DNA of 64,000 nt from JAPOUP01 sp965201085 (GTDB lineage: Bacteria; Pseudomonadota; Alphaproteobacteria; Rhodobacterales; Rhodobacteraceae). Location of the stretch: the NCBI GenBank assembly GCA_965201085.1, contig CBDAVS010000015.1, positions 186,001 to 250,000 on the forward strand, written 5' to 3'. The position numbers and the translations under genes were made by a program. The notes below the pieces were generated by a model. It was not told where the DNA came from and made no database searches. It saw only the letters and a list, made by a program, of their open reading frames with translations. Shown here in pieces: positions 1 through 9,120 of the stretch. Numbering within the stretch: position 1 is the first letter of the stretch; each line of letters begins with the position of its first letter.

Positions 1-186
1 TTGACCCACGAAACCCTCAAGGCCACAAACCTGCGGGACTCATATCTTGACCGTCTCTCGGCGCGGAAAGCGCTGATTGAGGGATTCGCGAGGACCGTGG
101 ATTGGCAATATGCCTGTCATCGCACCGATGGCACCGCACAGTCAGCGCTTCTGTGGATTTACGGAGCTCTGGAGCGGCGGCGTTGA
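1..186 (+). CDS. DUF58 family protein, C-terminal fragment (cut by window edge)
   Basis: Only the last ~61 residues are present and the 5' part lies outside the window. The tail (ARTVDWQYACHRTD, then SALLWIYGALE) resembles the C-terminus of DUF58 proteins, where a short arginine/histidine-rich segment precedes a helical end. DUF58 genes usually lie between a MoxR-type AAA ATPase and membrane proteins of the BatA/DUF4159 kind, which is the order seen here. The stop codon overlaps the next start by one base (TGATG at 184-188), indicating translational coupling. The first codon in the window happens to be TTG but should not be taken as the true start. Confidence 0.6.
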   Translation: MTHETLKATNLRDSYLDRLSARKALIEGFARTVDWQYACHRTDGTAQSALLWIYGALERRR

Positions 187-2948
187 TGTTTACGATCGCG
201 GGAATTGGCTTTGCCGTTCCATGGCTTCTCGCGGCCTTGGCCGGACTCCCGATCCTCTGGCTTTTACTGCGGGCGGTTCCGCCCGCTCCGATGCGCAGGC
301 GCTTCCCCGGCGTCGCTCTGCTTCTCGGTCTAGCCGACGACGATACGCAAACCGACAGAACACCTTGGTGGCTGCTGCTGCTGCGCATTCTTGCGGTCGC
401 GTCGCTCATGATCGGGTTCGCCGGACCGGTGCTGAACCCCGGGAAGGACAGACCTTCGACCGGATCGCTACTGCTTCTCGTTGATGGAACCTGGGCCGAC
501 GCGCCGGATTGGAGTCAGCGCGTCGAGCTTATCGATGCGGCTTTGGCGGATGCGGTGCGGGAGGCCCGACCCGTCGCCCTTGTGAGCCTGACCGATCCAC
601 CTTCGGGTGAGCTTCTGTTCCAATCGGGAGATACGGTGGCAAGCCGTCTCGCGAATTTGCAGCCCAACCCGTGGGAGCCTGAGCCCGCCGCATTGTCTCG
701 CTGGATAGCGACCCTGCCGGATGAAGCGTTCGACACGTTATGGCTATCGGACGGGCTTAACCGCGAGTCGCGCGTGGAGGTCCTTCAGGCACTGGAGAAA
801 CGGGGAACGGTTACCGTTTTCGAGGATGATCGGTCCGTCGTCGCCCTGAGCGCCCTGGATTTCGGTTTGGAGGGACTCACGATCACCGCCAGTCGTAGCG
901 GAACCGGCATCGCTGAAGTGGCGACTGTCGTCGTGCGCGGGCTCGATCCAAACGGAGTCGACCGCCAGCTTGCCGCTGTCGATCTGAGTTTTATGGAATT
1001 GGAGGCGGAGTCCGAAGTCACGCTGTCGCTTCCCGCTGAGCTTCGCAACCGACTCACCCGTTTCGAGATCGCGGGCGTACGGTCCGCAGGTGCCGTGATG
1101 TTGACCGATGACGCGCTCAAGCGCCGCGAGGTTGCGTTGGTGAACGTCAGCGGCGGTCGTGAGGGCCCGGAACTTGTATCCCCCTTCCACTACCTTGATC
1201 GGGCGCTTCGGCCGACTGCGGACTTGATCGACGGCGCATTGCCGGATGTCATTCTCGCCAATCCGGACGTGATCGTTCTCGCGGATGTCGCCGGGATCCG
1301 CGAGGCCGAAGAGCGCCCCCTGCTGGATTGGATCGAGCGGGGTGGAACGCTGCTTCGTTTCGCCGGGCCTAAGCTCGCGGCAAGCGAAGTCAGTCGCAGC
1401 GAGCAGGACCCGCTGATGCCCGTTCGTCTACGTGCCGGCGGGCGAACCATCGGTGGTGCGATGAGCTGGGGGGAACCAAAGGCGCTCAGGGCATTCGTGC
1501 CGGGATCACCGTTCTTCGGCCTTTCGGTGCCGCAGGATGTACTTATATCGAGTCAGGTTGTGGCCCAGCCCGACCCGGAACTTTCGGAACGTGTCATCGC
1601 TTCGCTGACGGACGGTACGCCACTTGTGACCAGAAAGCGGATCGGGCAGGGGCAGGTTGTGCTGTTCCATGTCACCGCCAATGCGGAGTGGTCGACATTG
1701 CCGCTATCGGGCCTGTTCGTCGGGATGCTCGAACGCCTGGCGATCTCGACCCGGCCCTCCGAATCTCAACCGAATACGCTGTCGGGCACCATTTGGACCG
1801 CCGATGAGCTTCTGGACGCGTTTGGTGCGCCTGTGGAGGCATCCAATATCGCTGGAATTCCCGGTGAAAGGGTCGCCGAGGCCCGACCCGGTCCGGACAT
1901 GCCGCCGGGTCTGTATTCACTGGACGACCGTCGCGTTGCGGTTAACACAACCGTCTCCGGGGAGTTGCTGTCTGCGGCTGATTGGCCGGAGCGTATCGTC
2001 GTTCTTGGGTTGCAGACAGTACGTGAGGTCGCGCTTAAGGGTTGGTTTCTTACGGTGGCGGTCTCGCTGCTCATGCTGGATGTCCTCGGGTCGCTTTGGC
2101 TGACCGGACGGCTTCTTCTGGTCTCGCGCGGGGTGATGACGGCATCCGGCCTCTTGCTGCTCGTGGGAACTCCGGCGGAGGCGCAGTCTTCGGATTTAGC
2201 CGTCATCGAGGCTGCCTCCAAGGTAACGCTCGGCTATGTGGCTACCGGCGACGAGCGCGTTGATTTCATAGCCGAAGCGGGGCTCAAGGGTCTGTCGAAT
2301 GTCCTGCGGAACCGCACTTCCGTGGAACCGGGAGAGCCGGTTGCGGTCGATTTCGAAACCGATGAACTAAGTGTGTTTCCGTTTCTGTACTGGCCGGTGA
2401 CGGTGTCGCAGCGGCTACCGACGGCTTCCGCATATACAAGGCTCAATCGCTTTCTGCGCGGTGGAGGCATGATAATGTTCGACACCCTCGACGCCGATCT
2501 CGCGGGTGTCGGACAGACGAACGCCAACAGACGAATGCTGCGCCAGCTGACCTTACCGCTCGACATCCCACCTTTGGAGCCATTGCCGTTCGATCACGTG
2601 CTGACCCGAACCTTCTACCTGCTGCAGGACTTTCCCGGTCGGTATGCGGGTCGAGACCTGTGGGTTGAGGCGGCGCCGGGCGACGCCGACCGTCTCGAGG
2701 GCATGCCGTTCAGGAATCTGAACGACAACGTAACGCCGGTATTGATCGGTGGAAACGACTGGGCATCAGCCTGGGCCGTCGATGACGCGGGGAACGAAAT
2801 GTTTCAGATCGGTCGCGGAGCGGCGGGGGAACGGCAGCGGGAACTTGCGCGGCGCTTCGGCGTGAATGTGATCATGAATGTGCTGACCGGCAACTATAAA
2901 TCCGATCAGGTACATGTCCCGGCCCTGTTGGAAAGGCTTGGACAATGA
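186..2948 (+). CDS. DUF4159 / BatA N-terminal domain membrane protein
   Basis: Protein of 920 aa. The N-terminus has the aerotolerance-regulator (BatA) layout: a hydrophobic segment (PWLLAALAGLPILWLLL), a short basic loop, then a second segment around residues 60-82. A large central region follows that resembles VWA/GATase-fold proteins, a further hydrophobic stretch lies near residues 620-660, and a C-terminal DUF4159 domain begins near residue 680 (VTLGYVATGD, then FLRGGGMIMFDT). The ATG at 186 was chosen over an upstream in-frame start at 102 because it overlaps the preceding stop and begins the hydrophobic segment. It is probably an envelope protein in the MoxR-DUF58-DUF4159 cluster. The biochemical role of the family is not established. 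Confidence 0.85.
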   Translation: MFTIAGIGFAVPWLLAALAGLPILWLLLRAVPPAPMRRRFPGVALLLGLADDDTQTDRTPWWLLLLRILAVASLMIGFAGPVLNPGKDRPSTGSLLLLVDGTWADAPDWSQRVELIDAALADAVREARPVALVSLTDPPSGELLFQSGDTVASRLANLQPNPWEPEPAALSRWIATLPDEAFDTLWLSDGLNRESRVEVLQALEKRGTVTVFEDDRSVVALSALDFGLEGLTITASRSGTGIAEVATVVVRGLDPNGVDRQLAAVDLSFMELEAESEVTLSLPAELRNRLTRFEIAGVRSAGAVMLTDDALKRREVALVNVSGGREGPELVSPFHYLDRALRPTADLIDGALPDVILANPDVIVLADVAGIREAEERPLLDWIERGGTLLRFAGPKLAASEVSRSEQDPLMPVRLRAGGRTIGGAMSWGEPKALRAFVPGSPFFGLSVPQDVLISSQVVAQPDPELSERVIASLTDGTPLVTRKRIGQGQVVLFHVTANAEWSTLPLSGLFVGMLERLAISTRPSESQPNTLSGTIWTADELLDAFGAPVEASNIAGIPGERVAEARPGPDMPPGLYSLDDRRVAVNTTVSGELLSAADWPERIVVLGLQTVREVALKGWFLTVAVSLLMLDVLGSLWLTGRLLLVSRGVMTASGLLLLVGTPAEAQSSDLAVIEAASKVTLGYVATGDERVDFIAEAGLKGLSNVLRNRTSVEPGEPVAVDFETDELSVFPFLYWPVTVSQRLPTASAYTRLNRFLRGGGMIMFDTLDADLAGVGQTNANRRMLRQLTLPLDIPPLEPLPFDHVLTRTFYLLQDFPGRYAGRDLWVEAAPGDADRLEGMPFRNLNDNVTPVLIGGNDWASAWAVDDAGNEMFQIGRGAAGERQRELARRFGVNVIMNVLTGNYKSDQVHVPALLERLGQ

Positions 2949-3030
2949 GGCTGGCTATATGCGTAACCTGTCTCGGAGGTAAATGGCCGTTCCATCCGCG
3001 GATGGGGGGGTGCACCGGGGATTCGTCAGG

Positions 3031-5097
3031 ATGACCGGTACGATCATTTACGATCCGCTTCTGGATTGGCCGTTGATATGGGTCGCTTTCGGATTGGTGG
3101 TGATATTTACCGCGATAGCGTTTCTGCGCGGCCTTTCGGGGTGGTGGTTGCGCGGCCTGGCGGGACTGCTGATTTTTGTTGCGCTAATCAACCCATCGCT
3201 GCAGCGAGAGGAGCGGGATCCGCTTTCCGACATAGTCATCCTTGTCGTGGACGAGAGTGCCAGCCAAAGCGTTTCCGACCGGTCTCGGCAGGTCGCGCGT
3301 GCCGTTGCCTCTGTAGAGGCCGAGATAGCGGCGCTGGGAGACACGGACGTTCGGACCGTAACCGTCGAGGATGGAGAGGAGGATCGGGGAACGTTGCTGA
3401 TGTCCGCGGTGGCCCAGGCCGTCGCCGAGGTCCCGCAGGCCAGGCTCGCCGGGGTTTTCCTGATTTCGGATGGGCTGGTGCATGATATGGATCGGGCTCC
3501 GGATATGAGTGCCCCGTTGCATCTTCTGATGACCGGACGGAGCGATGATTGGGATCGACGGATCCGCCTCCTGAGCGCTCCCGCATTCGCGATTATCGGT
3601 GAACCTGTGACGATCCGGCTGATGGTGGAGGATCAGGGAGCGGTACCATCGGCGGTCGACGGTACGGCCGAGTTACGGATAGCGGTGGATGGTCGGGAAC
3701 GTGACGGCCTGCTTGCCCCGATAGGGGTTGAGCTGGAGCTATCGGTGACTTTGGCGCATGGGGGCACCAACGTCATCCAGTTCAGCCTTCCAGGTGCTGA
3801 AGGGGAGTTGACCGCTCGCAACAACGCCGCCGTGGTGGAGATCAACGGTGTACGTGACCGGCTGCGCGTCCTGCTGGTCAGTGGCTCGCCCCATCCGGGC
3901 GAGCGTACCTGGCGCAATCTCCTGAAGTCGGACAGTTCGGTGGACGTGGTGCATTTCACGATCCTTCGTCCACCGAGCAAACAGGATGGCACGCCCCCGA
4001 ACGAGCTTTCGCTGATCGCGTTTCCGACGAGGGAGCTGTTCATCGAGAAGATCGAGGAATTCGACCTGATTGTCTTCGATCGCTACAAGCTGCGGGGAAT
4101 TCTGCCCTCGCTGTATCTTGAGAACATAAGTCGGTATGTCGAGGACGGAGGCGCAGTCCTTGTTGCCGCGGGGCCTGATTTCGCTCAGGCGGCCAGTCTC
4201 TATCGGTCGCCGCTCGGCGAAATCATGCCGGCGCGACCGACATCCGTCCTGATCGAAGAGGGCTACAGGCCCGCCATCACCGAACTCGGCCAGCGGCATC
4301 CCGTCACCGCCGGATTGCCCTCCCCTGAAGAGGAGGCCGAAGGCGAGGCAGATTGGGGGCGATGGTTCAGGCTTGTTGAACTTGAGAAGACGGCCGGCAC
4401 CACGGTTATGAGTGGCATCGGGGACCGACCGCTGCTCGTGCTTGACCGTGTGGGTGAGGGGCGTTTCGCGCTCCTGGGGTCTGATCATGCCTGGCTTTGG
4501 TCGCGCGGATTCGAGGGCGGGGGGCCGCAGCTGGAGCTTCTGCGTCGTCTGGCTCATTGGATGATGAAGGAACCTGATCTGGAGGAAGAGGCGCTGACGG
4601 TGGCGGCCGAGGGCCAGACGATGACGATTACCCGCCGCACGCTGCGTGACGGTGTTGGCGAGGTCAACCTGACGACGCCCGATGGAACGGTGACGGAAAT
4701 TCCGCTTGAGGAGGTTGGACCGGGACGGTTCGAGGCCGTCGTGGCAGTGCCTGAGCTGGGACTGTACCGGTTGGAAGAGGGCGGCGAGGAGGCTGTGGTC
4801 GCGTTAGGTCCCGCCGCGCCACGCGAATTCGAGCGGACTGTCGCCAGCGCTGATGCGCTGGCTTCATTGGTCAAGGATACCCGTGGCGGAATTGCCCGAA
4901 TTGAAGACGGTGTTCCGGATCTTCGTAAGGTGCGGTCCGGACGACCGGCGTCCGGGCGCGGTTGGCTCGGGGTTACGCCACGCGATGCCTATGTCACGGC
5001 GCATGTGGCCGTCTTTCCGCTGGCGCCCGCCTGGCTGTTCCTCATAATCGGATCACTTCTTGTGATCGGAGCATGGCTGCGGGAAGGAAGGGTCTGA
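3031..5097 (+). CDS. Membrane protein with VWA/glutamine-amidotransferase-like fold
   Basis: Protein of 688 aa. Two membrane segments open the protein (PLIWVAFGLVVIFTAIAFL; LRGLAGLLIFVALI). A NPSLQREER motif and an aspartate-rich DIVILVVDESASQS strand typical of VWA-like domains follow, then a central GATase-like region (VLLVSGSPHPGER, FDLIVFDRY, GGAVLVAAGP), and a single C-terminal membrane segment near residues 660-685. The ATG at 3031 starts with the conserved hydrophobic N-terminus. An alternative ATG at 2983 sits only 2 nt after GGAGGT and would add 16 unconserved-looking residues. It follows the DUF4159 gene by 82 bp and completes the cluster. Confidence 0.8.
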   Translation: MTGTIIYDPLLDWPLIWVAFGLVVIFTAIAFLRGLSGWWLRGLAGLLIFVALINPSLQREERDPLSDIVILVVDESASQSVSDRSRQVARAVASVEAEIAALGDTDVRTVTVEDGEEDRGTLLMSAVAQAVAEVPQARLAGVFLISDGLVHDMDRAPDMSAPLHLLMTGRSDDWDRRIRLLSAPAFAIIGEPVTIRLMVEDQGAVPSAVDGTAELRIAVDGRERDGLLAPIGVELELSVTLAHGGTNVIQFSLPGAEGELTARNNAAVVEINGVRDRLRVLLVSGSPHPGERTWRNLLKSDSSVDVVHFTILRPPSKQDGTPPNELSLIAFPTRELFIEKIEEFDLIVFDRYKLRGILPSLYLENISRYVEDGGAVLVAAGPDFAQAASLYRSPLGEIMPARPTSVLIEEGYRPAITELGQRHPVTAGLPSPEEEAEGEADWGRWFRLVELEKTAGTTVMSGIGDRPLLVLDRVGEGRFALLGSDHAWLWSRGFEGGGPQLELLRRLAHWMMKEPDLEEEALTVAAEGQTMTITRRTLRDGVGEVNLTTPDGTVTEIPLEEVGPGRFEAVVAVPELGLYRLEEGGEEAVVALGPAAPREFERTVASADALASLVKDTRGGIARIEDGVPDLRKVRSGRPASGRGWLGVTPRDAYVTAHVAVFPLAPAWLFLIIGSLLVIGAWLREGRV

Positions 5098-5365
5098 AGA
5101 ACACCCTTGGCGGACGGTGGCGAATTCCATTGGCTTGCGATCTCAGCCAGGTTCCGGAACGCCTAAGGGATGTGTCGTGGCAAGGGGTTTAACGAAGAAA
5201 CCGTATCCTCGAAGCCTTCCTTGATAGACCGGAACGATACCCACCCCAAGCGCGGAGATGCGAAGCAGATCGGTTCCGTCTGACGTCATGGAAAGATCGA
5301 GCGGAAAATCGGGGTTGAGATGTTCGATGATCCGATGAAGGGTCGCTACCGCTGCATGACGAAAT

Positions 5366-5536
5366 TCATCGCTTCAGGGTCACTGGTCCGACCTTGGTCG
5401 TGAACTTCTTTTTCCTCCTTCCGTTCAGCTCCATCATCCTGCGGCGACTGTTACGGATCGGGGTGCTCAGGCTTCCGTCCAGCTTCCTGGGATAACGCTT
5501 CATGGCTGTCGCGGCATCCGCCAAACCCACACTCAT
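5366..5536 (-). CDS. Unrecognised 56-aa basic ORF
   Basis: A short open frame directly downstream of the Fic remnant on the same strand. The product is strongly basic (NSRRRMMELNGRRKKKF in the middle), with internal methionines allowing a 45-aa form from 5503. No family is recognised. It may be the tail of a lost gene. A neighbouring stop-free stretch of about 80 codons at roughly 5144-5380 (minus strand, containing DGTDLLRISALGVGIVP) also looks protein-like but lacks a convincing start. Both are best read as remnants in a decayed region. Confidence 0.2.
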   Translation of the reverse strand: MSVGLADAATAMKRYPRKLDGSLSTPIRNSRRRMMELNGRRKKKFTTKVGPVTLKR

Positions 5537-5563
5537 GGCAATTCCGGTTTGCCTGCGACCGGT

Positions 5564-5750
5564 TCAGGTCGAGCTTTCGACATTCTTCAGGTTCAGCCAG
5601 CAGCGTGTGTATTGTCGTTCACCGGTGCGGGTAAGGGCGACCAGTTCCTGCAGGTCCCGCGTCGAAGTGGCTTGCGAGGCGTCAGTGATCGAGAGATGGT
5701 TCCCAGCGTTGAGGCCACCTTTGAACCTGTCGGGTCCTTCCCCTAACATA
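5564..5750 (-). pseudogene. Fic-family protein, C-terminal remnant truncated by an IS
   Basis: The minus-strand frame ending at 5564 reads as the C-terminal winged-helix end of Fic (AMP-transferase-type) proteins: GGLNAGNHLSITDAS, then ATSTRDLQELVALTRTGER and a tyrosine/leucine tail. In family members a few extra residues separate ELV from ALTRTGER, so a small in-frame deletion is likely. The fragment is cut exactly at the end of the ISNCY-type element at 5751. The catalytic HPFxxGNGR part is absent, and I did not find it on the far side of the element. This is dead coding sequence. Confidence 0.6.
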
Positions 5751-7161
5751 GTGTCTGCCAGAAAACCCCGTGTTTTTCCGGGGATCGGGCCGAAGCCGGC
5801 GGATTCCGGCTTCACGGGGCCGTGGCCGGGCCCGTCGGAGCGCCGCCCGGGGCTTCGACGGGACGGTCGGTGGCGGGAACATATGGTGAACATCCGGGCC
5901 TCCGCCGGCCCGCCGGCGGCGTGGGCGCGCCGCGCCCCGCGGAACGCCTCCCCGCTTTCCCGGACGCGGTCCGCCTTCGACAGCCTGCCTTTCCGCGGCA
6001 TGGCGTCGGCTCCGGCATCCCGGCAGGCCCCGGCCGGTCCGGGGGGCTGTGCAGACCGCGGTCGAAGCTCACCACCGACAGGTCGGGGAACCGGGCCCGC
6101 GCCTCCCCGCCCATGGGGACCGCCACGTCCATGTCGCTCCCCTCCCACATCACCGAATGGTGCGGGAGGAATCCGTGACGGTCCTCAGGGACGCGGACCG
6201 GAACGCCGGGCTCCACCGGGACCCCGGCCTTTCCCTTCGGTATCCAGCGGGTGTGCGGCCCGGATATCGGGTGCACCTTCCCGCGGTGCGGGATCGTCCC
6301 GCCCTTCAGGATCCGCCGTCCGGTCAGGTCCGCCCGGGGCCTGACATCGCCGATGAAGCCCCGGATACCCAACCTGTCGCCTATCTCCGCGCAGCCCGCC
6401 TCCGCCCGCCCGGCGAGCTTCAGGGCGATCCGGAGCTTTTTCCAAAGGTATTCCTTCTGCCGCCAGCCGCGTAGCCCAGGCCCCCCGCAGGCCCGGGACA
6501 CGTCCCGGACCATGCACCGCGCCGCGTCCATCGGCAGGCTGCGGTCGGTCGGATGGTGGACGTCGGTCCCGGCCACGAGGGAATGACGGCGGCCGCGCAA
6601 CGCGGCGCCAGGCTTTTCCTCCGCCACCCTGTGGCCCCTCTCCACGACCGTCCTTCCGACCTCGGCGGGAAGCTCCGGCGAGGGGAGCGACACGCTGTCA
6701 ATCAGACGCCGGTATTCGTATCCGTATCCGTCCACGTCCCATGAGCCGTAGCCCGGCCTTCGGCCTTCGCCGGATCGGGATGTGCTGGTTCGCCGGTTCC
6801 CGAAGCCGGTCGAAACCGCACCCGGGACCCTGCCTGACCACGCCGGGCACCGGGATGGTCAACGGCTCCATCCCCGGCCCGCCGGCCCGGCGGCCCCTTC
6901 CGGGAAGCACCAGCCGACCCGGAAGCCCGGACAGCCGCTTTCGGGTCCCTTCGTCGCCGTAGGGGTCCTGGAGGCCGATCAGGATCGCCGGGATGTCGTC
7001 CCTCGATTTCACGTCCAGCCTGATCCTCGTGATGACGGGGGCGCCGGGCCTCCGCCGGGTGTCGTGGACCCTGCGCATGGGGGCCTCCTGAAGGGGAGGA
7101 TTGCCGGATTCCATCATTTACCGCGAAAAATCCGCAGCCTGGCAGTTTTCTGGCGGACACT
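5751..7161 (-). mobile_element. ISNCY-type insertion sequence, copy A (decayed, internally deleted)
   Basis: The ends are inverted repeats: GTGTCTGCCAGAAAAC at the left and the complement of GTTTTCTGGCGGACAC at the right. The same ends bound copies at 33575-35328 and 60988-62001. The element is 1411 bp against 1754 bp for the longest copy. The transposase lies on the minus strand, with a good AGGAGG ribosome site before the start at 7078, but the reading frame is broken several times. Flanking bases are TA on both sides; I could not define a longer target duplication. Confidence 0.85.
5812..7078 (-). pseudogene. ISNCY-family transposase pseudogene (copy A)
   Basis: Starts MRRVHDTRRRPG and passes through recognisable blocks in different frames: KSRDDIPAIL, AGTDVHHPTDRSL, DVSRACGG, GKAGVPVEPGVPV, VMWEGSDMDVAVPM, RFPDLSVVSFDRG and GRLSKADRVRESGEAF. 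These are the order and wording of the ISNCY (IS1202-like) transposases that carry a DDE core. At least two frame changes are needed to read through, and sequence equivalent to the last ~50 codons of copy B is missing near 5900. No functional product is expected. Confidence 0.75.
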
Positions 7162-7859
7162 ATCATATATGTATGCCGCCGCGCCGTTTCCAGAAAAGAA
7201 CCGCGGCAGTCGGCATTTCCGCCACTTGTGCCGGTGCGGTTGGGTGAATTTCGGGTGCGGGACCGTATCACGGGATCCGGGGCTTTACAAAGTCCCACAC
7301 CTATGCATTATCCCATTCCCGCCTCCGCTTTCAGATGGCGTCGCGGACCTGGATGGCCCGGTTCGGCCTCCCGGGGCCCTGCCAGACCTTTTTCGTTCCG
7401 GGGAGCGGCCGCCGCAGGTTCGGATGCGGGCCGGCGGTGCGCCCCGGGTCGATGACGAATGTCCGGATGCCGGGCGCCTGGCCGTCCGGCGGTCTCACCA
7501 CGTCCCTGTGGCCCTGCGGTTCCGGCATGGTGTGGAGAAGGTCGATGTCCTCCTCCGGGAAGGCCCCGGTGGCGGGCGTCTCCGGCCGCTCCCGGCCGGT
7601 TGATCGAACGCGAACGCGAACACTCAGGACTGGTGTGCCTCAACGCGGTACAAAGTCAGAGGAACGGCAAAGTGTAACGGGTTCTGTTTTGGAATGCGCT
7701 GAGTGCCATTGGAGATATATGGTCTTTCAGGACAAATCCTTGAGGTATCGCTCGCGGCCGATAGGAGTATTGAAGTAAAATATATCGCGTAAAACCTGAA
7801 GACTGATTCTCCCACTCCTGCAACAGTATCAGTAAATCGGATTAGAAATATACTTCTCA
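7162..7859. other. Decayed stretch between two IS copies
   Basis: No intact gene. One minus-strand frame from about 7620 to 7331 reads like genuine but degenerate protein (PEEDIDLLHTMPEPQGHRD, RTFVIDPGRTAGP, PGTKKVWQGPGRP) and ends in a stop after QVRDAI. It has no good start and I do not recognise the family. The part beyond 7640 is more AT-rich and shows nothing. Confidence 0.35.
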
Positions 7860-8863
7860 GAGTTTGAATCATAAGTCACTGATATGATCAGACTATTGTT
7901 TTCATGGAGTTGACGCCCTCGCCACCCGCCTAGGCGGGAACCGGCGGGCGGCCAGCGTTCGTTCGTGCCTCACTCACGCCCGGACCGGTGGCGCGTGATG
8001 CCTCACCCCGGATGCCGGCGGGTTCCCGCAGAGGCGCTCATAGTCCTTCGACAGGCGGCGGCACCGGCCCATCCAGGCGAAGGTCCGCTCCACGACCCAC
8101 CGGCGGCAGGGAACCGTGAACCCTTTGATATCCTCCGGTCTTTCGACGATCCTGATCACGTCCGACAACCCCATCCCCCCAGGCCGCTCCCGCAGCTTCG
8201 GACCCGGGTGGCCACCGTCGGCGAACAGCCTACACACCGTGGGCACCGTCTCCAGCAGCTCCGCGATCAGGTCCGGTGCGCCGTCCCGGTCCTGGATGTC
8301 GGCGGTGTGAACCGTCATGACGACCGGTGTGCCGTCGGCGTCCACGATCAGGTGCCTTTTCCTCCCCTTCACCTTCCTGCCGGCGTGGTGGCCGCGGGGC
8401 CCGCCGCTCTCCGTGGTCCTCACCGACCGGCTGTCGACCGGGGCGGCGGTCGGCTCCGCGGAGCGCCCCGGACACCGCCGCGCGAGGTCCCGGAGACGAT
8501 GCGCGATACGCTCCGGGAGCCCGCTCCGCCGCCATGCGTGAAAATGGTTCCGGTCGGTGGAAAACGGTGGATATCCAGAGGGTGACGCGCGCCACCGGCA
8601 TCCCGTGGACAGGATATACCGGCCCCGTCGGACACCGACCGAAGGTCGACCCCGCGCGGCCGTCCCATCCTTCCCCGCTTCGGCGGCATCGGCCCGATGA
8701 CGGTCCATTCGGCGTCGGTCAGGTCATTTTGGCTGTGGTCGTCCGGACGCTTATGGAGCTGTTGGGTGGTCCTGTCCCGGGGCATGGCTCTCTCCGTATC
8801 TGGTTGCGTTCACCAACCGGAATGCCACATCCTGCGGGACCACTCAACTTATGGAACAAACTC
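7860..8863 (-). mobile_element. IS5-family (IS1031-like) element, copy 1, decayed
   Basis: Starts GAGTTTGAATCATAAGT and ends ACTTATGGAACAAACTC, the same terminal repeats as the intact copies at 22179, 58974 and 59935. It is flanked by TCA at 7857-7859 and 8864-8866, a 3-bp TNA target duplication as expected for the IS1031 subgroup. At 1004 bp it is longer than the 958-bp intact copies because of an insertion/rearrangement near 7950-8030. Relative to intact copies the substitutions are mostly A-to-G and T-to-C (see findings). Confidence 0.92.
7974..8785 (-). pseudogene. IS5-family transposase pseudogene (copy 1)
   Basis: The N-terminal block (RTTQQLHKRPDDHSQNDLTDAEW) starts at 8785 in one frame. 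The rest (PFSTDRNHFHAWRR, GGPRGHHAGRKVKGRKRHL, LFADGGHPGPKLRE, VVERTFAWMGRCRR) continues in another frame after a deletion near 8620. The last ~20 codons are replaced by unrelated sequence. The three acidic DDE positions can still be traced, but the gene is broken. Confidence 0.85.
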
Positions 8864-9120
8864 TCAGTCAGGGTTCCCGCCGATTTCGTACTGGCGTACC
8901 GGCCTTCAGTCGGTGGATATTCCTCTGCCGGATAGTGCTAACTGAATCATTGTATTCAGAGCAAAGTCGTTGGCGTCCTCGAAGGCAACGAAAGTCCAAT
9001 CAACCTTGCCGCAAGGCTTCCCGCCGCATGGTGAATTCTTGCCCTGGCGACGATATACCGGTTTTGGCAATCTTTTCTTGCACTCATTGAGGCACAGCGT
9101 AACTGCGTTCGAGCAAATGG

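Noticed and set aside
5812..6735. Several long overlapping frames on both strands within the ISNCY copies
   Set aside because: High GC content makes stops rare; only blocks matching the transposase order on the minus strand were used.
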